Assembly (NCBI GenBank): GCA_964503335.1
Contig: CAZCZZ010000070.1
Location: forward strand, 1-18,221
Origin: CAZCZZ01 sp964503335
Lineage (GTDB): Bacteria; Verrucomicrobiota; Kiritimatiellia; CAIVKH01
DNA: 18,221 nt
Direction of reading: 5' to 3'
This document shows, piece by piece, positions 9,311 through 15,920 of the stretch. Every line of letters begins with the position of its first letter. Within the stretch, counting starts at the first letter, position 1. A program made the translations under genes and the position numbers. A model generated the notes under the pieces. That model had not been told where the DNA came from and searched no databases. It worked only from the letters and a program-made list of their open reading frames with translations.

Positions 9311-10207
9311 ATGACTGGCTGCAGGTTTGTTTCATATTTTCGCACATTATTCGCCCTCTTCACCTTTCTCTGTGCCGCGCCGGTCCATGCCGCCGATACC
9401 AACGATGGATTCCGCGTCGTGACCTGGAATGTTGAGTGGCTTCCGGGGCGCAAGCCCGATGCCACGCCCGAGGATGGCGCAACGCACATGGCGGCGGTGA
9501 AGAAGGCCTTGAAGGAGTTCGCGCCCGACGTGCTGATCGCGGAGGAGATTCGCGATCACAAGGTGTTTGATGATTTTGTTTCCGCCCTGCCCGGCTTGAA
9601 GACGGCCGTCGTGTCCGCGTTCAGGGACCCGGCAACCGGGAGCATCGCGGGACAGCAGATCGGGATCGCATCCAAGCTTCCCTGCATCGCGTCCTGGTCG
9701 GAGAAGTGGCAGTCCGCCATTGATTCCGTTCCGCGCGGCTTCAGCTTCGCCGCCATCGAGGATCCAGGTTCCAAGAAGCTAATCCTCGTGTACGGCGTTC
9801 ATCTCAAAAGCAACCGAGACAGGGGCGATGCGCGGATCGCGGAACTCAACACCATCTGGCGCGATGAAAGCGCCCGCTCGCTTCTTCGCCACATCGAGGA
9901 CATGGAGGAAACCGTCTTCAAGGGCGAGATCCGCGGAATCATCGTCGGCGGCGACATCAACACGAACCACGACGGCCAGTTCAAGGATCATGTCGTCGAA
10001 ATGATGGTACGCAGCGGCTTCCACAATTGTTGGGAAGGTGTACCGCCAGAGGACCGCCAGACATGGCGCGGAGGTAGCGTCTTCCTGCCGACAACATTCG
10101 ACTACTTCTTCACAAAGGGACTTGGGAAGCTCCGCGCCGAACTGGTACCCGTGGCCGATGACACCAGCGACCATCACCCGGTGCTGATCACAATTCCACG
10201 AACGTAA
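9311..10207 (+). CDS. Exported endonuclease/exonuclease/phosphatase-family protein
   Basis: The 298-residue protein starts with a signal peptide (residues 1-28, hydrophobic core LFALFTFLCAAP, cleavage likely after VHA). The rest follows the Mg-dependent EEP fold: VVTWNVEW (Asn40), EEIRD (Glu79), YGVHLKSN (His164), GGDINTN (Asp215, Asn217), FDYFF (Asp264) and SDHHPV (Asp287, His288/289). Members cleave phosphodiester bonds in DNA, RNA or lipid headgroups; the substrate cannot be told from sequence. A G-rich ribosome site (GGGGGA) precedes the ATG at 9311. It lies 77 bp after acr3 in the same direction, but no arsenic role is suggested. Its 3' end overlaps the convergent Smr-like gene by 20 bp. 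Confidence 0.88.
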   Translation: MTGCRFVSYFRTLFALFTFLCAAPVHAADTNDGFRVVTWNVEWLPGRKPDATPEDGATHMAAVKKALKEFAPDVLIAEEIRDHKVFDDFVSALPGLKTAVVSAFRDPATGSIAGQQIGIASKLPCIASWSEKWQSAIDSVPRGFSFAAIEDPGSKKLILVYGVHLKSNRDRGDARIAELNTIWRDESARSLLRHIEDMEETVFKGEIRGIIVGGDINTNHDGQFKDHVVEMMVRSGFHNCWEGVPPEDRQTWRGGSVFLPTTFDYFFTKGLGKLRAELVPVADDTSDHHPVLITIPRT

Positions 10208-10679
10208 TCCCGGGATTCCCGCTGTCCGTTCGCAGTTCATTGCGGAGCGACGGACAGCGCTGAAGAAGCAACCGACCCGCATTGGTCCGGTCACTGTAAT
10301 CCTCGCCATGCACTACACCGCGAATCGTCCCGGCTACGCGCATGCGCCGGAGACTGGCCCGCGCCTCCTGCTTGATCACGCCACCGACACCGCCAGAACC
10401 CCAGCCGTGGATGATTCGAAGGACCCTCGTCCCGCCCGCCTTGGCGCGTGAAATCGCCGCATCCATGTGACGCAGCGCGTCGTCCGCGATGGGTCGCCCA
10501 TCCTTGATGTTGCAGGTCTCAACCTCGACGCGTTTCGCGACGGCGAAAGCGCGTTGTGGAGTCTGGCAGAAAGGGCAGACCGATGCGGTGACGGGAACAT
10601 CATTCCCGCACGTATCGCACATGCGTTCCGGTCCAGATTGTTTTCGTCCGCGCATGCCGCGCAATGTAACGCAGACCAT
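10188..10679 (-). CDS. Zinc-ribbon protein with Smr-like domain
   Basis: The 163-residue protein begins with a short zinc ribbon, CDTC...CPFC (Cys21, 24, 35, 38), followed at about 50-115 by a region like the Smr domain found in MutS2 and SmrA/SmrB. 'ALRHMDAAISRAKAGGTRVLRIIHGWGSGG' carries the conserved HGxGSG loop (His91). The upstream LDxHG motif of active Smr nucleases is replaced by VETCNIKDG, so nuclease activity is uncertain. The C-terminal part is rich in Arg and could bind nucleic acid. The start is ambiguous: ATGs at 10679, 10655 and 10622 share the frame and none has a clear ribosome site. The function is unknown; a DNA- or RNA-binding role is the best guess. Confidence 0.8.
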   Translation of the reverse strand: MVCVTLRGMRGRKQSGPERMCDTCGNDVPVTASVCPFCQTPQRAFAVAKRVEVETCNIKDGRPIADDALRHMDAAISRAKAGGTRVLRIIHGWGSGGVGGVIKQEARASLRRMRVAGTIRGVVHGEDYSDRTNAGRLLLQRCPSLRNELRTDSGNPGITFVEL

Positions 10680-10690
10680 GACGACTTGTG

Positions 10691-10781
10691 GACCGCGAAT
10701 TTACGCCAATTTTCGCGAATTGGTCGATTCGGCGATCTTCTTACTCTGATAATTAGCGCTCATTCGCGTAAATTCGCGGTC
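10691..10781. repeat. 91-bp palindrome, diverged relative of the decamer-arm family
   Basis: The left arm (10691-10720) reads as decamers GACCGCGAAT, TTACGCCAAT and TTTCGCGAAT. The right arm (10752-10781) reads ATTAGCGCTC, ATTCGCGTAA and ATTCGCGGTC. The outer 16 bp pair perfectly, and 25 of 30 arm positions pair overall. The 31-bp loop is AT-rich and unremarkable. The 3 x 10-bp arm design with a CGAAT end is the same as in the 80-bp palindrome after arsC, although the sequence differs (CGCGAAT instead of CACGAAT). It lies 14 bp beyond the esterase stop and 12 bp before the Smr-like gene start, so it could end or stabilise the esterase transcript. Confidence 0.75.
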
Positions 10782-10795
10782 AACCCTCTTTGCTT

Positions 10796-13700
10796 TTACG
10801 GAACCCTGACGCTGGTGCGGTATTGGCCGGCGTCGCTGTGATTCGTCACTGTGATCATCAGGGCGCTTCCGTCATTCGCGCCGGGGACGTTCAGGTTCAG
10901 CGGATTCCAGATGCCTTCAAGCAGGTTGGTTCCATGCCACACGTCATAGATCCGGCTGTTGGTTGTGGGCGGACCCGCCTGGATGGTCAGCGTGCCGAGC
11001 CCGCTGGCGGTCACGATGCGGTTGCTGTACACGGACGCGGAGTTCGTGGGATCGGTGTCCGCGACATATTCTTCCCAGTTGCTGGCGAAATCAGTGTCAT
11101 GATCCAAAGCCGCCGCGCTGTTGGTGCCGAGGCCGTAGCGATTCCACCAGGCCAGCGGTATTCCGTCATGGTAGGCGACGCCGGATCGCGTAATGCGGAC
11201 GCTATCGCTCGTTGAAATGCTCGTGCCCGGTCCTGGCGACAGGAGCTGCAGGTTGTTGAAGAACACATCGTAATCGGAGCCGGCCCCTGCGTTGTAGTTC
11301 CACGCACGGAACAACGTGATCGTGGTGTTCGGCATGGCATTGAGATTGCCCGTGTTCGTGCGGGTCGTGCCGCCCAGGGGCGTGATCTTCGTGGTGTAGG
11401 CCGTGGGACCCGACAACGTGAATTCGACATCGATGCCGCTGCTGGTCCAACCCACATCCGTCGTGCTGCCGCTGATGTTGTACACCTGGTCGCCGCCGTT
11501 GAAGTAGAATTCCCATAGCGTTTGGCCGGTCGCGTTCTGCAGCGCAACACCGACGCCGCTTCCCGCGTCGATGAAACCATTGTCGAGGCTGACCCGGACC
11601 GACTGTCCGACGGCCAGCGCGTTGGTCAGGAAGCGCTTGGCTTCCGACAGATTCCCACTATTCGCGTAGAGGCCCCACGCCGGCGTGCCGATGTTGACTG
11701 CGGCATCAACCGCCATGAAGCGTCCGTTCATGTTCACGTTGGTCGAGCTGGTGTAGAGCTGCCATCCACCAAAACCAAATCCTCCATTGTCCGCCGCGAT
11801 CCACCCGTTGCTGTAGATGGAGTCCGCGCCGCGATCCGCGGCGTTTGTCACCACCGTGGCCGATAGATTCGTGGCGCTCACGGTGATCTCGTTGGTGCCA
11901 ACGCCGAGGCCGATTCCGGGGATGGACCACGCGTTGGCGATCGCTGCGAGTCCGCTTGCGCCCGTCAGGCTGTTGCTCCAGGCCAGCCCGCTCCAGTTCG
12001 CCGCCTGCGCTTCACCCTGTACAACGAAGGTGGTGGTGGTCTCGCTGACCACGATATCGGCCGGAGGATTTGTGATCGCGATCTGGGGTGGTGGCGGTTC
12101 GTTGTCGGTAATCGTGATCGTTTCAATGGAAGGACTGCCCACGGCCGATCCGGTCAACCGTGCAGAGAAGTCGCGGACCCCCGTGTAGGCTGCATCATCT
12201 GTGATGAAGACATCGAAGAACTTCGTCGCCGTTTCGTTGTTCGTCCAATTCAGCGTCCCGTTCGTCGCGACATAGTCCGTCCCAGCCAACGCTGTCCCGT
12301 TCGATGTGAAATACGTGGCGCTCACCGCGCCACTCGAACCGTCGGTACGACTCACATAGATCCGGACGCTTCCGGCGGTCTCCACCACATTGGTGGCCGC
12401 ATCCACGAACTGGAGGGTGCCCGGTGTCGGCGCGACATTGGTTTCGAGGCTGTTGACCTCGTCCCACGGGTTGTAGAGGAAACGAAAGGCGCCCGCGACG
12501 CGGTTTGCCCACGCTGCTTCGTTGTGCCCCTCGCTGCACCCGATCGCGATCTTGAGGTCGTCGTTCACCACGTACCCATCCTCGAGGTAATACTGGTACA
12601 CGGGCCAGAAGTAGTCCCACATGGAGGTGCCCTCCGTCGTGCCCGCGTCCTGGTAGATGCGATTGCCCTTCGTCGGCTGCGTGCTGATCCACGACCGGAA
12701 ATTGGGGCCATACCAGTATGACGGCGACACGGCGCCGATGAGCCCGAAGACATTTGTACTCAGGCCGATGTAGGCCGAGATGAGTCCGCCGAGCGATGAC
12801 CCCATGTTGCCGGTGTCCATGAAGTTCGTGAGCGTGCGGTAGGTGGAGTTGATCGCAGGCCGGACGTTGTTCACGAGGAACTTGAGATAGTAGTCGCCGG
12901 TGTAGCCGTCCTGCGGCGTGCCGTATTCGCTCATGCGGCTGTTCGAATTGTTTACGGCGACAATGATGGTTTCGCGCATGCGGCCATGACTGATTTCCCG
13001 CGTCGCCGCGGCGTCCGCCGACCACGAGCCGAACGCGCCACCCGGATCAAACACGTTCTGCCCGTCGTGCATGTAGAGGACGGGGTACTTCTTCGACGTG
13101 TTCTGTGTGTAGCCGCGCGGCAGGTAGATGCGACCGCCGCGGGACGGAATTCCGTTTCCTGTGTAACTCGACGCCCAGTTGTTCCACGTGATGACCTGGG
13201 GCGCGGACACGGTGGAAGGCGGCGCGTAGTTGAAGATGTTCTTGTCCTGCAGGAAGAACGCATCAAGCGGCGTGTAGTAGTTGTTGTTCACGCCACCGGA
13301 CGATGGATTGTCGTATTGCTCGCTCCCGCCAATGAATCCATGCGGCACAAACTCCAGCGGCTTGCCCGCTTCGCCAATGCCCGTGACTTGATACTTGTAT
13401 TCACCGGCAGAGCGGCCTGCACCGATGCGCGTCATCGGTGCATCCACAAACGTCGCCGATGTGCCCAGTCGATAGAGGATAAACGCATTGGTCCACGTTG
13501 TGTGGTAGAACACCGTCTTGCCGGTGTAGCCCGGGTCCCAGACCGTGAGATTCGTCACAAACGAAGCGCCACCGAGACTGCCGTTACCCGCCGTGCAATG
13601 CGTGCCGCTGGACGTTGTTCGCGTGAGGAACTTGCTGGTCACCACGCCGGAAGACGCCGAACCGAACACGGCGACGCGCCCGATCCACAGGTTGCCGCCC

Positions 13701-13894
13701 GCGTTGTACATGCGAACCGCGCCGGTCGTGGTCAGCGACGACAACTCCGGGCGGTCGACCGCCACATGCAGGGCGCTGCCGCCCGCGACGCTGGTAACCG
13801 ACGTATAGATAAGGGTGTGAACGGGAGGACGGGCAGAAGACGATGAAGCCAGAAGACCGTAAAGACACAACCCCAAGACAAGCCGGCAAAGCAT
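10796..13894 (-). CDS. Large modular exported esterase with Calx-beta and C-terminal beta modules
   Basis: The 1032-residue protein has a signal peptide (1-21). Residues 25-240 are beta-rich and unassigned. Residues 255-475 form a putative esterase alpha/beta-hydrolase: RGGRIYLPRGY, YPVLYMHDGQNVFD, nucleophile elbow GSSLG (Ser367), IYQDAGTTEG (Asp416 a candidate acid) and CSEGHNEAAW (His457). A Calx-beta domain spans 495-598, followed by an Ig-like region (about 605-690) and a lectin-like beta region (about 690-890). The tail 'DGIPLAWWNRYGLG...SNWEEYVADTDPTNSASV' (910-955) is of the calcium-binding, type-3-repeat-like kind common in Verrucomicrobia-type bacteria, and a terminal beta module closes the protein. 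Esterases of this class release acyl groups such as ferulate or acetate from polysaccharides; the substrate here is unknown. A poly-G stretch precedes the ATG at 13894. Confidence 0.85.
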   Translation of the reverse strand: MLCRLVLGLCLYGLLASSSSARPPVHTLIYTSVTSVAGGSALHVAVDRPELSSLTTTGAVRMYNAGGNLWIGRVAVFGSASSGVVTSKFLTRTTSSGTHCTAGNGSLGGASFVTNLTVWDPGYTGKTVFYHTTWTNAFILYRLGTSATFVDAPMTRIGAGRSAGEYKYQVTGIGEAGKPLEFVPHGFIGGSEQYDNPSSGGVNNNYYTPLDAFFLQDKNIFNYAPPSTVSAPQVITWNNWASSYTGNGIPSRGGRIYLPRGYTQNTSKKYPVLYMHDGQNVFDPGGAFGSWSADAAATREISHGRMRETIIVAVNNSNSRMSEYGTPQDGYTGDYYLKFLVNNVRPAINSTYRTLTNFMDTGNMGSSLGGLISAYIGLSTNVFGLIGAVSPSYWYGPNFRSWISTQPTKGNRIYQDAGTTEGTSMWDYFWPVYQYYLEDGYVVNDDLKIAIGCSEGHNEAAWANRVAGAFRFLYNPWDEVNSLETNVAPTPGTLQFVDAATNVVETAGSVRIYVSRTDGSSGAVSATYFTSNGTALAGTDYVATNGTLNWTNNETATKFFDVFITDDAAYTGVRDFSARLTGSAVGSPSIETITITDNEPPPPQIAITNPPADIVVSETTTTFVVQGEAQAANWSGLAWSNSLTGASGLAAIANAWSIPGIGLGVGTNEITVSATNLSATVVTNAADRGADSIYSNGWIAADNGGFGFGGWQLYTSSTNVNMNGRFMAVDAAVNIGTPAWGLYANSGNLSEAKRFLTNALAVGQSVRVSLDNGFIDAGSGVGVALQNATGQTLWEFYFNGGDQVYNISGSTTDVGWTSSGIDVEFTLSGPTAYTTKITPLGGTTRTNTGNLNAMPNTTITLFRAWNYNAGAGSDYDVFFNNLQLLSPGPGTSISTSDSVRITRSGVAYHDGIPLAWWNRYGLGTNSAAALDHDTDFASNWEEYVADTDPTNSASVYSNRIVTASGLGTLTIQAGPPTTNSRIYDVWHGTNLLEGIWNPLNLNVPGANDGSALMITVTNHSDAGQYRTSVRVP

Positions 13895-13948
13895 GCACCC
13901 CCCCTGTTCGCCCCTAACGGTACGACATGCGCAGCCGGCTGTATATGG

Positions 13949-14659
13949 CTACTCCTTCTTCTTCATCCCGCACATTTCGCCATCCTTGCAGCAGCCGCAG
14001 AGTCCGCATACGGGCCAGGTGCAGTCGTAGGCGTAGCCATAGGTCTCTTCCGGGTTGGGCACGATAAAGAGGACGGCATCCGTGAACCCTGTGCTCACGC
14101 GGCTGAGGCTGTACCAGAGACCTTTGACAATGCCCACGGGGACGCCCGCTGCGGGGTTGTCCGACTTGGCACCTTTGTAGATCTGACCCGGAAGCTCCAA
14201 CACGCCGAGGAAGCCGTCGGCGAGTCCATGGCCGAGCTTGCGTGGGTACGGCATCAAGCCCTCTTTCAAGTTCGGCTTCATGATGCTGTACTGCTCGCCC
14301 TGCTCCCACGCGAAGGTCGCATCGAGCGGGATGCCGATGCCCTCGTTGCTTTCGCGGTTGGCGGACCAGAACGTCACGACATCGACGGCGCCATGTGCGG
14401 TGCGTCCCACCCCGTGACCAATGCCCCGGAAGAAGCCGAGTATCGTTCCGACGACTTTTGAAGTCGGTTCGTGTTTGATGAACGAGACACCTTTCTCGTA
14501 TCCCTTCACGGTCTGGACAGGCAGCTCGACGATTCCCGTCAGCGTGTTGACCAAGCCGTGACCAAACTTCTTTGCCATCCCCGGAACGACTTCCTCATCC
14601 GCTCCCCAAGCCACACCGGACATGCCGACGACCAGCAACGCACAAAGGACCTTCTTCAT
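13949..14659 (-). CDS. Exosortase-associated TIGR04073-family protein, duplicated, with Cys-rich tail
   Basis: The protein is 236 residues from the ATG at 14659, chosen because of its strong ribosome site and a normal signal peptide (MKKVLCALLVVGMSGVAWG). The mature part has two copies of one unit: 'KKFGHGLVNTLTGIVELPVQ' (about 30-120) and 'RKLGHGLADGFLGVLELPGQ' (about 140-215). Each continues into a glycine-rich helix and a 'DVVTF/DAVLF...P' end. This pattern matches the TIGR04073 family as I remember it; its function is unknown. The end is unusual: six cysteines in 18 residues (213, 218, 221, 223, 224, 230) before a lysine-rich terminus. No exosortase gene is in the window. The esterase gene follows 54 bp downstream and may be co-transcribed. 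Confidence 0.8.
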   Translation of the reverse strand: MKKVLCALLVVGMSGVAWGADEEVVPGMAKKFGHGLVNTLTGIVELPVQTVKGYEKGVSFIKHEPTSKVVGTILGFFRGIGHGVGRTAHGAVDVVTFWSANRESNEGIGIPLDATFAWEQGEQYSIMKPNLKEGLMPYPRKLGHGLADGFLGVLELPGQIYKGAKSDNPAAGVPVGIVKGLWYSLSRVSTGFTDAVLFIVPNPEETYGYAYDCTWPVCGLCGCCKDGEMCGMKKKE

Positions 14660-14665
14660 CACGAA

Positions 14666-14672
14666 CTCCCCC
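14666..14672 (-). promoter_or_regulatory. Ribosome binding site of the TIGR04073-family gene
   Basis: GGGGGAG on the minus strand lies 6 bases before the ATG at 14659. It decides that start over an in-frame ATG 12 codons upstream, which would spoil the signal peptide. Confidence 0.65.
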
Positions 14673-14690
14673 TTCGTTAATCCGGGCAAT

Positions 14691-14736
14691 TGCACCCGGG
14701 TGCAGGATTATTTGTCGCACTGTGCCGGAGAATCAA
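14691..14736 (-). promoter_or_regulatory. Sigma-70-type promoter with palindromic operator candidate for the TIGR04073-family gene
   Basis: On the minus strand TTGATT (14736-14731) is followed after 18 bp by AATAAT (14712-14707), a good -35/-10 pair. The perfect 14-bp palindrome TGCACCCGGGTGCA (14691-14704) covers the predicted transcription start, 31 bp upstream of the start codon, where a repressor would block initiation. The elements are seen directly; promoter use and any binding protein are inferred. Confidence 0.45.
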
Positions 14737-14766
14737 GTTCTCTCTGGCCCCTCGCCGTTCCTTCAT

Positions 14767-14796
14767 ATTCGTGTCGATTCGTGTCCATTCGTGGTT
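14767..14796. repeat. Solo 30-bp arm of the decamer palindrome family
   Basis: Three decamers, ATTCGTGTCG, ATTCGTGTCC and ATTCGTGGTT, match the right arm of the 80-bp palindrome at 8101-8130 in 29 of 30 positions. No left arm is present nearby. The copy ends 15 bp before the alkC ATG, so it lies in the alkC leader. Confidence 0.85.
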
Positions 14797-14811
14797 AAAA
14801 CTCTCCGCTTC

Positions 14812-15915
14812 ATGAGCACGCCTTCTATGCGGGAACTGTTTTTCAATGAGCGCGGTGTCGGGGATCTCGCGGCGTCGATCAAAAAGGCCTGGCCTGCGTT
14901 TGATACCGACACCTTCGTACGATCTATCGTGCCGCGCTTCCCGGACCTCGGATTGAACGAGAGGAATTACCTGATCCGCGACACGTTGAAGGCGCAGCTT
15001 CCACCCGACTATCCGAGGGCCGTCTCCATTCTGGTGAAATCGCTGGAGCCCCGGCAGGCCGATGAAAACTTCGCGGTCATGTCGCTCTGTGCCTTTGTCG
15101 CGGAGTACGGGCGGGACCATGTCGCAGTCTCGCTCGCGGCCCTGCGTGAAATGACCAAACGCTTCTCGGCCGAATTTGCCATCCGTCCCTTCCTCGATCG
15201 CGATCCAGCCGGCGTGCTCGCCGAACTGGAGACCTGGGCGCTGGACCCTGACCCGCGCGTTCGCCGCCTTGCCTCGGAAGGGACGCGTCCGCGACTCCCG
15301 TGGGGCATGCGGTTGCAAAAGTTTGTGAAGGATCCGCGACCGGTCCTGAAGATTCTTGAGATCCTGAAGGAAGACGCCGAGCTGTTCGTACGCCGGTCGG
15401 TCGCGAACAACCTAAACGACATCGCGAAGGACCATGGCGACTTGGTCGTCGCCACGCTCCGTCGCTGGAAGAAGAGTCCCAAGCCCGAGACGCAGTGGCT
15501 CGTGAAGCACGCGCTGCGCACCCTCTTGAAACAGGGACACCCCGAAGCGCTCGGCCTGCTCGGTTACGCCCACGGCGCGAGCGTCAACCTGTCGGGCCTG
15601 AAGGTGTCCAAGAAGTCGGTCACGGTCGGCGAAACTCAATCGTTCACCTTCACCCTGACCTCGACCTCGAAAACGCCCCAGCGCCTCATGATCGACTACG
15701 CCGTGTACTACCGCAAAGCCAACGGCCAACAGAAACCCAAGGTCTTCAAACTGAAGTCCTCAACCATCAACCATCGCGAACCATTAACCATCTCCAAGAA
15801 CCACCCCTTCCGCCCCATCGGCATCCGCCCCTTTTACCCCGGCAAACACGACATCGAGATCCTGGTAAACGGCAAATCACTAGGTCGAACGAGTTTCGCG
15901 CTGAGAATGACTTAG
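14812..15915 (+). CDS. alkC: AlkC-type DNA alkylation repair glycosylase
   Basis: AlkC enzymes excise alkylated bases such as 3-methyladenine without flipping the base out. The 367-residue protein has the HEAT-like repeat part (about 15-255), including the conserved 'WALDPDPRVRRLASEGTRPRLPW' region (142-164), 'VRRSVANNLNDIAKDHGD' (193-210) and 'WLVKHALRTLLK' (229-240). An Ig-like domain follows (about 258-367, 'LSGLKVSKKSVTVGETQSF...FRPI..R.FYPGKHDIEILVNG'), as described for Pseudomonas AlkC, where it helps hold DNA. The ATG at 14812 gives the expected N terminus; a second Met lies at residue 7. No clear ribosome site is present, and the leader holds a solo repeat arm. The gene converges on the repeat-protein gene with a 5-bp gap. 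Confidence 0.9.
   Translation: MSTPSMRELFFNERGVGDLAASIKKAWPAFDTDTFVRSIVPRFPDLGLNERNYLIRDTLKAQLPPDYPRAVSILVKSLEPRQADENFAVMSLCAFVAEYGRDHVAVSLAALREMTKRFSAEFAIRPFLDRDPAGVLAELETWALDPDPRVRRLASEGTRPRLPWGMRLQKFVKDPRPVLKILEILKEDAELFVRRSVANNLNDIAKDHGDLVVATLRRWKKSPKPETQWLVKHALRTLLKQGHPEALGLLGYAHGASVNLSGLKVSKKSVTVGETQSFTFTLTSTSKTPQRLMIDYAVYYRKANGQQKPKVFKLKSSTINHREPLTISKNHPFRPIGIRPFYPGKHDIEILVNGKSLGRTSFALRMT
15762..15792 (+). repeat. Heptamer repeats AACCATC inside alkC
   Basis: Four AACCAT(C/T) heptamers occur as two adjacent pairs (15762-15775 and 15779-15792) separated by GCG. They encode part of the Ig-like domain (INHREPLTI, residues 319-327). Their short period and regularity suggest a simple-sequence expansion within the gene that kept the frame. 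Confidence 0.5.
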
Positions 15916-15920
15916 CAGGC

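Noticed and set aside
12986..13846. 286-codon plus-strand frame opposite the esterase
   Set aside because: It is Arg-rich with no motif, and the minus-strand frame has a signal peptide and clear domains.
14572..14811. Longer N terminus for the alkC gene
   Set aside because: It would run back through the solo repeat arm, the minus-strand promoter and the signal-peptide region of the divergent gene; the added residues look non-coding and AlkC homologues start near 14812.
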